Of a DNA stretch of 8,995 bases, positions 1-5,830 are shown piece after piece. The stretch is taken from NCBI GenBank assembly GCA_003175915.1, contig PSRH01000259.1, positions 1 through 8,995 of the forward strand, given 5' to 3'. Numbering within the stretch: the first letter of the stretch is position 1; each line of letters starts with the position of its first letter. Under the pieces are notes generated by a model. It saw only the letters and a list, made by a program, of their open reading frames with translations. It was not told where the DNA came from and did no database searches. The DNA is from Candidatus Melainabacteria bacterium (lineage in GTDB: Bacteria > Cyanobacteriota > Vampirovibrionia > Obscuribacterales > Obscuribacteraceae). A program made the position numbers and the translations under genes.

Positions 1-492
1 TCCCCCACCAGGCGGCAGTGGTTTTCCATCTTTATCCAGAAACTTGACACCAAGGGCGGTTAGCGCCCCTGTGCCACCGTCAGTGGAGGCGCTTCCGCCC
101 AGAGCGATGAGAATATGGGAGACGGGAAACTCTAAACAATGGGAAATCATCTGGCCAAGCCCTACGGTGCTGGCCCTGAGGGGCTGGCGTTGTTTTTCCT
201 TGAGTAAGGCAATGCCACAGGCGCAGGCGAGCTCGACAATAGCGGTCGTTCCAAACTTGAGCCAGCGGCTGGATACTACCTCCCCATCGGCACCCTCAAC
301 CGTGGTTGAAACAACTTCCCCACCGAGACTAGTTCTCAGCACCTCAATTGTTCCATCGCCACCATCGGCAAGAGGAGCCAGTTCGATCTGAGCCGATGGA
401 TTCGCTCGCTGAACGCCTTCAGCGATAATTTCAGCCAGCCGATTGGGGGCGATAGTGCCCTTATATGCAGACGGCGCTACTAGAATTTTCAT
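1..492 (-). CDS. glxK: Glycerate kinase, N-terminal part (cut by window edge)
   Basis: Phosphorylates D-glycerate with ATP in the cytoplasm, feeding phosphoglycerate into glycolysis (GlxK/GarK family). The visible 164 residues begin MKILVAPSAYKG, the usual family N-terminus (MKIxxAPDSFKG). PLADGGDGT follows at about residues 45-53 (family: PMADGGEGT), and GGSASTDGGTGALTALG lies near residues 137-153. The frame is open to base 1, so the C-terminal half or more of a protein usually near 375-380 aa lies outside the window. The ATG at 490-492 was chosen because the conserved MKI begins there; upstream I see only a weak GAGAG, about 12 bases away. The gene is divergent from the 652-1140 gene across 159 bp. 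Family assignment is secure. Whether it yields 2- or 3-phosphoglycerate cannot be read from sequence. Confidence 0.93.
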   Translation of the reverse strand, partial: MKILVAPSAYKGTIAPNRLAEIIAEGVQRANPSAQIELAPLADGGDGTIEVLRTSLGGEVVSTTVEGADGEVVSSRWLKFGTTAIVELACACGIALLKEKQRQPLRASTVGLGQMISHCLEFPVSHILIALGGSASTDGGTGALTALGVKFLDKDGKPLPPGGG

Positions 493-651
493 GAACGAAT
501 TAATCTCTCGTCGTCCTGCCAGCCTCGCCACCACTGCTACGTCAATTGGTGATATCCCGGATTTATGGGTTTATCACCGAGCCATCAGTGGCAAATTTAG
601 CTTACAGGATACACCGCGACGATTGTTCCTCATGGCGCAGGGGGTGGGCTC
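493..651. promoter_or_regulatory. Divergent intergenic region between glycerate kinase and the 162-aa gene
   Basis: This 159-bp spacer separates two outward-facing genes and so should carry both promoters. I do not see a convincing paired -35/-10 on either strand. The clearest feature is a perfect 7-bp inverted repeat, listed separately. Short open frames crossing it have no ribosome site or recognisable product and are taken as chance. Confidence 0.4.
548..578. repeat. Inverted repeat GGTGATA / TATCACC
   Basis: GGTGATA at 548-554 is matched exactly by its reverse complement TATCACC at 572-578, with a 17-base spacer. It sits in the middle of a divergent promoter region, so an operator for a dimeric regulator or a leader hairpin are both possible. 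The pairing is seen directly; the function is inferred. A 7-bp perfect repeat with this spacing can also occur by chance. Confidence 0.4.
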
Positions 652-1140
652 ATGGCTAAACAGTATGACGACAATCAGGCAGCACGTAAGCTTTTGCACG
701 CAACCGGCGCCGCCGACGAATCGCTTGCCGGCCAAGTTGGCAAAGCAGATCTTAAGAGCTGGAATGGTTCCATAGATCTGACTCCGTTCAAGCGAACTGA
801 AGCTTGGCCCGGAAGCGGCAGCTTTTGCTTGCTGGGTAACTCATTCGATGTCGCCGTCCAATCTTGTGAATCAGAAGCTTATAAAAACCGAGCTAGTTCG
901 ATTAGATCCATGTTGTCAAAAGGCAAAAACAGCCTTGGTTTCATCGGCATAAAAGACGCCCTGGCCGACGACGAGTTCAAAGGGACACTGAGCCGATTCG
1001 AAAGGGATTGGTTAGGAAGGATGAAAGAGGACACTATTCTGGGACCGGCTTATGACGAACGGGGAGAACTCATCGAAATCGCCTTTTCCGTCTGGCGACA
1101 CGATTTGGTACCACACACAAAATTGCTGAGCGAGCACTGA
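652..1140 (+). CDS. Hypothetical protein, 162 aa
   Basis: I do not recognise this protein. It begins MAKQYDDNQAARKLL and is soluble, with no signal peptide or membrane segment. It is mixed-charge, with a Gly/Ser-rich patch (GSGSFCLLGNSFDVAV) near residues 54-69 and a charged helical-looking stretch near residues 104-128. The ATG at 652 follows a purine-rich AGGGGGTGGG about 3-10 bases upstream, and the same frame is closed at 598-600, so no much longer form exists. Codon choice looks like that of the neighbouring genes, and the frame is the only long one here not explained by an opposing gene. It faces the ArgRS-like gene tail to tail with a 13-bp gap, and no terminator hairpin is visible between them. 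No function is proposed. Confidence 0.65.
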   Translation: MAKQYDDNQAARKLLHATGAADESLAGQVGKADLKSWNGSIDLTPFKRTEAWPGSGSFCLLGNSFDVAVQSCESEAYKNRASSIRSMLSKGKNSLGFIGIKDALADDEFKGTLSRFERDWLGRMKEDTILGPAYDERGELIEIAFSVWRHDLVPHTKLLSEH

Positions 1141-1153
1141 GTCCATCAAACCT

Positions 1154-2059
1154 TTAGGGCAAAGCAACGCCAATTCGTTCGCCGAGATTGGATAACACCT
1201 GGCATCCGGCTGAGAGTACACCTAAAGCGGCCGCCAATAGCGCTCGTTCCTCTGTCTGAAAACGTACGGTCTGGCGAAATTCTTCCACACCAGTCGCCAC
1301 TTCATATGCGTAGCGGCCGAGCCGAAGGGAATCATTGGCATTTTCCCAGTGCTCAAGCTCGCTGGACATCGAGTCAAGTCTCAATACCAAAGTTCTGGCT
1401 AATACCACCCTTTCACCCTGACTGACAAAGGCAGGTTCGAAGATACTGCATTCAGTGGCAAATAATTTTTGCAGCTTTTGCCACTCAGCTTTATCGAACG
1501 GTGGCGGATCAATTCTTCCCTCGTGAGTATTTGGATATTCTTCTTGGGCCAGCCGGAGAAGCGACATGCACCGGGCATAGACATAACGCATGAACTCGAC
1601 CGGGTCTCGTCGGCTGGTAGGTCCAATCATCCCTGGATCGAATCCAATTGCGGCTGCCAGCTGATGGTTCTCCAGAAAGAGAGCCCGTTGACCTGGCGAG
1701 CTCTGACCGTACGACCGCTTTTCTCGGTGAATCTGGCCCAACACTTGAGCCAGGCAAGTGGTGTGCAGGTGGAAATTGAGATAACCAGGCGCCACCACTG
1801 ACAATTCCTCAATGAGATCATTCGACTCCTTTAGAGCTCGCATCCTCAGGGCCAGGTCCTGCGCAATGGCCAGAGCCTTAGCACCATCTGAGCCAGCCAA
1901 TTTGAGAGGCAGGGACGAACTGAAATCGCCGAACCGGGGTCGATTAGAAGACGTGATGCAAACCGGCTCCAGATCGATTCCAGCAAGGCTCGCTTGAACT
2001 TCACATTTGTCCAGTTCGAGAACACTGATGAGCGCTCGATTTAATCGTTCTTTGAGCAT
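1154..2059 (-). CDS. ArgRS-like protein with N-terminal tRNA-binding and DALR domains but no catalytic domain
   Basis: Residues 1 to about 125 resemble the arginyl-tRNA synthetase N-terminal domain (Arg_tRNA_synt_N): RPRFGDFSSSLPLKLA near 40-55, VVAPGYLNFHL at 88-98, and YGQSSPGQ at 117-124. YGQSSPGQ matches the segment that in ArgRS immediately precedes the catalytic core. From residue 152 the protein resembles the DALR anticodon-binding domain: DPVEFMRYVYARCMSLLR, then a helical C-terminus ending ERIGVALP (ArgRS: ...LLGI..PERM). Only about 20-27 residues join the two, where a synthetase has roughly 300 with the HIGH and KMSKS-type motifs. At 301 aa the gene is intact, with no stop or frameshift. 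It should therefore bind tRNA or an ArgRS partner but cannot aminoacylate. The ATG at 2057-2059 follows AAGAGA. It lies 63 bp after the Spy-like gene on the same strand and is probably co-transcribed. Small DALR-domain proteins are, as I recall, also annotated in Cyanobacteria. Its function is unknown. Confidence 0.82.
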   Translation of the reverse strand: MLKERLNRALISVLELDKCEVQASLAGIDLEPVCITSSNRPRFGDFSSSLPLKLAGSDGAKALAIAQDLALRMRALKESNDLIEELSVVAPGYLNFHLHTTCLAQVLGQIHREKRSYGQSSPGQRALFLENHQLAAAIGFDPGMIGPTSRRDPVEFMRYVYARCMSLLRLAQEEYPNTHEGRIDPPPFDKAEWQKLQKLFATECSIFEPAFVSQGERVVLARTLVLRLDSMSSELEHWENANDSLRLGRYAYEVATGVEEFRQTVRFQTEERALLAAALGVLSAGCQVLSNLGERIGVALP

Positions 2060-2122
2060 TCTCTTGTGTAAAACATTGCCAAATCAATCGCGCCTGGACC
2101 AACTGCCAGAGGTAGATTGAGA

Positions 2123-2650
2123 CTAACGTTCTCCCTGTCCTGTCCAGGCATTGCGCACTCTTTGCATAAGTCCTTGAATATGATCCGGTCCGCCTTGCGT
2201 CATGGCACCACCGACACAATTCTGCTCGTGCTCAGCGATCGCCTGGCGCATCATGATTTCCAGCGTACGCTGCTGATTTTCAGATAGAATTTCCCGCTTC
2301 TTTAAGTAATTGCTCATAGCCAGAGCGCTCAATTGTTCTCTTTTTCTGGCAAGCGAAGCCTGCACGGACATGATTTCTACCGGGTCCGAATCATGCTCAC
2401 CAAGAAGCTTGCCGATTTTCGCTTGATCCTCGCTGATCGCAGGTTTCAGTTGAGCGTAATCGTGCCGCCACTGTTGCTCAAGCTCTTCAATCTTTTTGCT
2501 CTGCTGGGCAGTGAGATTGAGCTTGGACCAATCCACGGCCAGCCGCTCTTCCTGGCAAAACCCAGGCGAAACTGACAAACAACTGATCACCAGAAAGAGA
2601 AGCGAACTCCACCCCGACCTGATCAGGGACAATGAACGTCTACTCACCAT
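2123..2650 (-). CDS. Spy/CpxP-like LTxxQ periplasmic stress or metal-resistance protein
   Basis: This is a 175-aa secreted helical protein of the Spy/CpxP/heavy-metal-resistor superfamily: envelope chaperones or metal sensors that often feed back on a signalling system. An N-terminal signal (RRSLSLIRSGW, then LLFLVISCLSV) is followed by LTAQQ at residues 46-50 and the second family motif LSENQQ at 122-127, with charged amphipathic helices between. VISC at 21-24 also fits a lipobox, so a lipoprotein is possible; otherwise cleavage would be near residue 33. The tail (HEQNCVGGAMTQGGPDH) carries His, Cys and Met that could bind metal. I chose the ATG at 2648-2650, which has GAGG nine bases upstream, over a TTG two codons earlier. 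The start overlaps the anti-sigma stop by 11 bp, implying translational coupling. The metal or stress sensed is not readable from sequence. Confidence 0.8.
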   Translation of the reverse strand: MVSRRSLSLIRSGWSSLLFLVISCLSVSPGFCQEERLAVDWSKLNLTAQQSKKIEELEQQWRHDYAQLKPAISEDQAKIGKLLGEHDSDPVEIMSVQASLARKREQLSALAMSNYLKKREILSENQQRTLEIMMRQAIAEHEQNCVGGAMTQGGPDHIQGLMQRVRNAWTGQGER

Positions 2651-3518
2651 AGACAACTGCCTCAGCGCTATCGAAGGGCCGCTTAAAATCAGACTGGATC
2701 AAGACCGCCTCCGCGCTAATCTGGCAACTTTCCTTGCCGATAATCATCGCCATTAAGGCGAAAGCACCAACGAGCAAGCCGACCGTAATCAGCGCTGCCA
2801 ATACGTAAACCAGCTTCGCTTTTGCCTTGGGCTTTTCTTTGGGCGTAAAAGGAACTACTTTCAAATGGCTTCTAACGCCGGAAAGGACATTAAGGTTATC
2901 AGACAACTGCGGTAAGTAGGCTTTTGTGATCAATTCACCGAGTCCTGAAAAGCGGCGCACGGCCTCGCTGCAGGTTGGGCATTCGAGAATGTGCACGGTT
3001 ATATTGCGGTGCCTCTGCATCGGCATTTCTTGATCTATGAATGCGGAGAGTTCGCTTTTAATGAGAGTGCAGTTTTCATTCAACTGTGCTTTGAGATTAG
3101 GCCAGAGATCCAACCTGGTTTCCGGCAGCTCAAGCGCTTTGACAATGAGGCGATTAGTGGTGTTAAGCTGGCGAAACTGCTTGAGGCATTCCTGGCAGTC
3201 TTTCAAATGCACCCTGACACCTTCCTGAGCGGCACTGGTCAGCTCTCCATCAAGAAATGCGGAGAGTTCTGTCAAAATCAGCTCGCAGGCAGCCGGTAGC
3301 TTATCTATTAGCCCGTTCCACAGATCCGGCACGCTCTCGCCAGTCCTGGCAAAATAGTCCGATAAGCGTTGCCCAATAGCCTTTTGATCGGCAAATCGCG
3401 TCGAACAATCATGGCAATTACAGAGATGCTCCTCCAGTGCGCCTTGATTTAGCGAATCGAGTTGCTGGTCAATGAGAGCTGAGAAACACTCTCGATGATG
3501 GGCGCAGTCCAAATTCAT
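2640..3518 (-). CDS. Membrane-anchored anti-sigma factor with three tandem zinc-finger (ZAS/zf-HC2) modules
   Basis: This protein probably holds the adjacent ECF sigma factor inactive at the membrane. It has 292 residues. Three copies of a C-x25-H-x3-C-x2-C module are visible, with the first Cys and the His exactly 26 residues apart in each: C5/H31/C35/C38, C78/H104/C108/C111 and C150/H176/C180/C183. Repeats 2 and 3 also share ELSAFLDGE/ELSAFIDQE and are followed by LW-containing linkers or their equivalent. A basic stretch (KEKPKAKAK, 227-235) precedes one transmembrane helix at about 236-260. The final ~30 residues would be outside the cytoplasm. ZAS anti-sigma factors normally have one such module. 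The ATG at 3516-3518 overlaps the sigma stop as TGATG, a classic coupling arrangement that keeps sigma and anti-sigma in balance. The signal that releases sigma is unknown; the Spy-like product is a candidate sensor. Confidence 0.88.
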   Translation of the reverse strand: MNLDCAHHRECFSALIDQQLDSLNQGALEEHLCNCHDCSTRFADQKAIGQRLSDYFARTGESVPDLWNGLIDKLPAACELILTELSAFLDGELTSAAQEGVRVHLKDCQECLKQFRQLNTTNRLIVKALELPETRLDLWPNLKAQLNENCTLIKSELSAFIDQEMPMQRHRNITVHILECPTCSEAVRRFSGLGELITKAYLPQLSDNLNVLSGVRSHLKVVPFTPKEKPKAKAKLVYVLAALITVGLLVGAFALMAMIIGKESCQISAEAVLIQSDFKRPFDSAEAVVYGE

Positions 3519-3520
3519 CA
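3516..3520 (-). other. TGATG stop/start overlap coupling sigma and anti-sigma
   Basis: Read on the minus strand, TGATG contains the sigma stop (TGA, 3520-3518) and the anti-sigma start (ATG, 3518-3516). Terminating ribosomes can reinitiate directly, giving near-equal amounts of the two partners. Confidence 0.85.
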
Positions 3521-4150
3521 GCCTTTTGCCTCTGCTTGACCGACCTGGCTATTGAGGCAATTGGCAAGCATTTTCTCCAGCTTGTTGCGGGCCTTCGCTA
3601 TCCTTGACTTCACCGTTCCTACCTCTGTTTTGGTAAGAATGGCAATTTCCTCGTAATTAAGGCCCTCCAACTCGCGGAGCACAACCGGGGTTCTAAGAAC
3701 CTCCGGCAACTTCCGCATAGCCATGCCCACTATCAGTGAGGGATTGTCACTTAGAACATTCTTATCATCCACCAAATCCAGTTCAGGCTCTTCCTCGAAG
3801 CACTCCTCTTGAGCCGGATCGAAATCCACTTGCGCTGCTGCCGCCAGGGGATTCTTGTAGCTATCCGCCGGGCGGGTCTTCAATTCTTCGTAAAATAGAC
3901 CGACCACCGTCTTGGTCAACCATGACCGAAACGAGATGGGATTGCGCAGGTTACTAATTGAGCGCCAAACGCGGATAAAGACCTCCTGAGACAGATCAGC
4001 GATGTCCGGCCATTCCGGTGCCAGTTGGTATAGAAGCGAGTAAACGGACTTCTGATGCCGCTTCACCAGCTCTTCAAAGGCAGCTGGCTCTCGCCTCTGG
4101 CAAGCAAGTATGAGGTCTCGGTCGTTTCTCTGGCTATAGTTGGCGGACAT
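3518..4150 (-). CDS. ECF-family RNA polymerase sigma factor
   Basis: This 210-aa sigma-70 family protein directs RNA polymerase to a stress regulon. Sigma region 2 lies at about residues 10-90, with AFEELVKRHQKSVYSL and DIADLSQEVFIRVWRSI, the core-binding and -10-recognition segment. Region 4 is at about 145-197, with LPEVLRTPVVLRELEGLNY and the helix-turn-helix EIAILTKTEVGTVKSRI. The two are joined by an unusually acidic linker (109-130: DFDPAQEECFEEEPELDLVDD). Regions 1 and 3 are absent, as expected for ECF. I preferred the ATG at 4148-4150 (MSANYSQRNDRDLI), with AAGAG about 6 bases upstream. A TTG at 4228 would add 26 residues unlike the family. The gene is first in the operon and its stop overlaps the anti-sigma start. 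Autoregulation from the upstream region is likely but not shown. Confidence 0.92.
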   Translation of the reverse strand: MSANYSQRNDRDLILACQRREPAAFEELVKRHQKSVYSLLYQLAPEWPDIADLSQEVFIRVWRSISNLRNPISFRSWLTKTVVGLFYEELKTRPADSYKNPLAAAAQVDFDPAQEECFEEEPELDLVDDKNVLSDNPSLIVGMAMRKLPEVLRTPVVLRELEGLNYEEIAILTKTEVGTVKSRIAKARNKLEKMLANCLNSQVGQAEAKG

Positions 4151-4318
4151 ATTGGCTCTTGTACTGGTTATCCAAAGGTCTACTCCCTGGTGAAGATGCT
4201 TTGCCGGTTTGAGCAGGAGCTTGTGCAAATCCTCAATTTGGCTGCTTCGGGTTATTATCGTAACATCGGTTCTCTCGTTCAGGTCTTCGAATTCATTGGA
4301 AAAGTTTTGCCTTGAAGG

Positions 4319-4365
4319 GTGCTAGTACAAGCAAAACAATCTGCCTCCCAGGCAATCGCTAGCAC
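4319..4365. repeat. Nested inverted repeats GTGCTAG/CTAGCAC around TGCCT-CCC-AGGCA
   Basis: GTGCTAG (4319-4325) pairs exactly with CTAGCAC (4359-4365). Inside the 33-base interval, TGCCT (4342-4346) pairs exactly with AGGCA (4350-4354) across a 3-base loop. The symmetry is direct observation. It could be an operator, an RNA structure in a long sigma-operon leader, or a coincidence. No T-run follows on either strand, so an intrinsic terminator is unlikely. Confidence 0.4.
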
Positions 4366-4389
4366 TTATCTTGTAGCCCTTTAATTAAG

Positions 4390-4407
4390 TATCAAAAAAA
4401 GGTGATA
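4390..4407. repeat. Short inverted repeat TATCA/TGATA around an A-run
   Basis: TATCA at 4390-4394 and TGATA at 4403-4407 pair exactly across 8 bases that are mostly A. GGTGATA at 4401-4407 is the same heptamer as the left arm of the repeat at 548-554 in the other divergent region. This is suggestive of a shared operator, but short enough to be chance. Confidence 0.25.
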
Positions 4408-4474
4408 GCATAGCTTCGGGCCCCCATGTGCTGATTCAATACGCGCATATCTGGGTCTGAACAATTGAAAGAAC

Positions 4475-4480
4475 TATACT
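4475..4480 (+). promoter_or_regulatory. Probable -10 box (TATACT) of the metK operon promoter
   Basis: TATACT matches the TATAAT consensus at five of six positions and lies 78 bases before the metK start codon, giving a leader of about 70 bases. The -35 region at 4452-4457 (TGGGTC) is poor, so the promoter may be moderate or activator-dependent. Confidence 0.45.
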
Positions 4481-4485
4481 TTCTA

Positions 4486-4514
4486 CCACTGCTGGAAGTG
4501 GACATCGTTACCAG
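4486..4514 (+). promoter_or_regulatory. metK leader hairpin with possible H-type pseudoknot
   Basis: CCACT (4486-4490) pairs perfectly with AGTGG (4497-4501) across the loop GCTGGA. CTGG in that loop (4492-4495) is complementary to CCAG at 4511-4514, which would give a compact H-type pseudoknot with a 9-base connecting strand. The hairpin begins about where transcription should start after the TATACT box. It is not a SAM riboswitch class I recognise. The helices are short and may be fortuitous. Confidence 0.3.
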
Positions 4515-4543
4515 GTCCGCAGCTTAACCGAAAGTATCCCGAC

Positions 4544-4549
4544 AAGGAG
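4544..4549 (+). promoter_or_regulatory. Strong Shine-Dalgarno AAGGAG fixing a TTG start for metK
   Basis: AAGGAG lies 9 bases before TTG at 4559-4561. No ATG in frame precedes the conserved ASTYLFTSESVTEGHPDK segment. The strong site therefore supports TTG as the true start. Confidence 0.8.
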
Positions 4550-4558
4550 AAACTGCAA

Positions 4559-5815
4559 TTGGCCAGTACATACCTGTTCACCTCGGAGTCCGTCACTGAA
4601 GGACATCCTGACAAAGTCTGCGATCAGATATCCGACGCTATATTAGATGCCCTATTGACCCAGGATCCGAAGGCAAGAGTCGCAGTTGAGTGCGCTGCCT
4701 CTACGGGTCTGGTCCTGGTTATGGGCGAAGTCAGTAGCCAGGCTACCGTAGACGTTCAAGCAATTGCCCGGCGAGTCATTACTGATATCGGTTATTGCGG
4801 CGAGTCCGGTGGTGGCTTCGATGCCAATTCTTGCTCGATCCTGACCGCTATAAACAAGCAGAGTCCAGATATAGCCGGCGGAGTTTCAGTTGCCCTGGAG
4901 AAAAGAAGCAAGCTGTCCAGTGATGCCATGGATGCAGTCGGTGCTGGCGACCAGGGTATGATGTTCGGCTTTGCCTGCAATGAAACACCAGAATTGATGC
5001 CCATGCCAATTTCAGTCGCTCACCGCATCGCCAGGCGATTGAGCGAAGTGCGCAAGAACAAAACACTACCCTACCTGAGGCCGGACGGGAAAACACAAGT
5101 AACCATCGAATACAAGGACGGCGTCCCGGTGCGGGTCGACTCCATCGTCATTTCCACTCAACACGACCCGCAAATTGACTCGCTCACTGACAATGCTGAG
5201 ATCCAGCAGCGACTTACTGCTGACCTGAAAGCTTACGTGGTCATGCCCGTCTTCAACGATCTGTCCATAGCACCAGATAAGGACACACGTTACTTGATCA
5301 ATCCTTCCGGGCGCTTCGTCGTAGGTGGCCCGCACGGCGACTCCGGTCTAACCGGCAGAAAGATCATTGTTGACACTTATGGCGGCACTGGACGACATGG
5401 AGGAGGAAGCTTCTCCGGTAAAGATCCGACGAAAGTCGATCGCTCCGCTGCTTACGCCGGCCGCTACGTTGCCAAGAACATCGTCGCCTCTGGTCTGGCC
5501 AGCCGCTGCGAAATCCAGGTTGCCTATGCCATAGGGGTAGCACGACCCGTTTCTATCAATGTCACCACTTTTGGAACAGGCAAAATATCGGATGAAGAAA
5601 TCACCAAGCTGGTGCAGAAGAACTTCGATCTAAGACCGGCTGCCATTATCGCTAACTTCGAATTGCAAAATCTGCCCGCTAAAAACAAAGGCAAATTTTA
5701 CGAAAAAGTTGCAGCCTATGGTCATTTCGGCCGGCCGGACTTGAACTTGCCCTGGGAAAATACCGACCGGGCTAAGCAGCTTAAAGGTGCATTGGCCGAA
5801 ACAACGAGCGCCTAG
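4559..5815 (+). CDS. metK: S-adenosylmethionine synthetase (methionine adenosyltransferase)
   Basis: Makes S-adenosylmethionine from methionine and ATP, releasing phosphate and pyrophosphate; cytoplasmic, normally tetrameric. The 418-aa length fits the family. Visible motifs are TSESVTEGHPDK at residues 8-19 (ATP/Mg site), GAGDQGMMFGFACNET at 128-143 (first signature), GGPHGDSGLTGRK at 256-268, and GGGSFSGKDPTKVDRSAAY at 281-299 (second signature, phosphate-binding loop). All key residues I can check are present. The segment VALEKRSKLSSDAMDAV before GAGDQG and PYLRPDGKTQV at 171-181 look like cyanobacterial/firmicute MetK. It starts with TTG behind AAGGAG. It is the first gene of a plus-strand operon; the cyclase gene starts 15 bp after its stop. 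The identification is secure. Confidence 0.98.
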   Translation: MASTYLFTSESVTEGHPDKVCDQISDAILDALLTQDPKARVAVECAASTGLVLVMGEVSSQATVDVQAIARRVITDIGYCGESGGGFDANSCSILTAINKQSPDIAGGVSVALEKRSKLSSDAMDAVGAGDQGMMFGFACNETPELMPMPISVAHRIARRLSEVRKNKTLPYLRPDGKTQVTIEYKDGVPVRVDSIVISTQHDPQIDSLTDNAEIQQRLTADLKAYVVMPVFNDLSIAPDKDTRYLINPSGRFVVGGPHGDSGLTGRKIIVDTYGGTGRHGGGSFSGKDPTKVDRSAAYAGRYVAKNIVASGLASRCEIQVAYAIGVARPVSINVTTFGTGKISDEEITKLVQKNFDLRPAAIIANFELQNLPAKNKGKFYEKVAAYGHFGRPDLNLPWENTDRAKQLKGALAETTSA

Positions 5816-5830
5816 AGGGCAGAATAATCG

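Larger units (their letters stand above)
4151..4558. promoter_or_regulatory. 408-bp divergent regulatory region between the ECF sigma operon and metK
   Basis: No gene is seen here. An open frame entering from 4055 on the plus strand is antisense to sigma and looks random. From left to right: a GATAAT hexamer on the minus strand (4254-4259), with CTGAAC upstream of it at 4277-4282 as a weak sigma-operon promoter candidate; nested inverted repeats at 4319-4365; TATCA/TGATA at 4390-4407, flanking an A-run; and a TATACT -10 for metK at 4475-4480 followed by a hairpin at the probable 5' end of the mRNA. I find no match to the SAM-I riboswitch consensus. The region is long for this compact window, suggesting regulation of one or both operons. 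Confidence 0.5.

Noticed and set aside
443..775. Plus-strand open frame of 110 codons overlapping the glycerate kinase start and the 162-aa gene
   Set aside because: It collides with two better-supported genes in other frames and has no recognisable product.
1607..1669. Frameshift or sequencing deletion as the cause of the missing ArgRS catalytic domain
   Set aside because: The frame is continuous through the junction and about 900 bases would have to be lost exactly at domain borders. The gene ends and flanks are normal. An assembly deletion cannot be fully excluded.
1469..1801. Plus-strand open frame opposite the ArgRS-like gene, covering the junction of its two domains
   Set aside because: I considered whether it marks a frameshifted catalytic remnant. 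Its translation has no HIGH or KMSKS-like motif and it is simply the antisense frame.
2060..2122. Terminator between the Spy-like and ArgRS-like genes
   Set aside because: Only a weak CTGG/CCAG pairing is present, with no following U-run on the transcribed strand.
4151..4228. Longer sigma factor starting at TTG 4228
   Set aside because: The extra 26 residues are unlike ECF N-termini, and the ATG at 4150 begins just before the conserved region-2 sequence.
4055..4315. Plus-strand open frame of 86 codons running out of the sigma gene into the divergent region
   Set aside because: Its first third is antisense to sigma region 2, there is no good ribosome site, and the product looks random.
4481..4558. 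SAM-I (S-box) riboswitch ahead of metK
   Set aside because: I see no S-box consensus core, and the leader from the TATACT promoter is too short for one.
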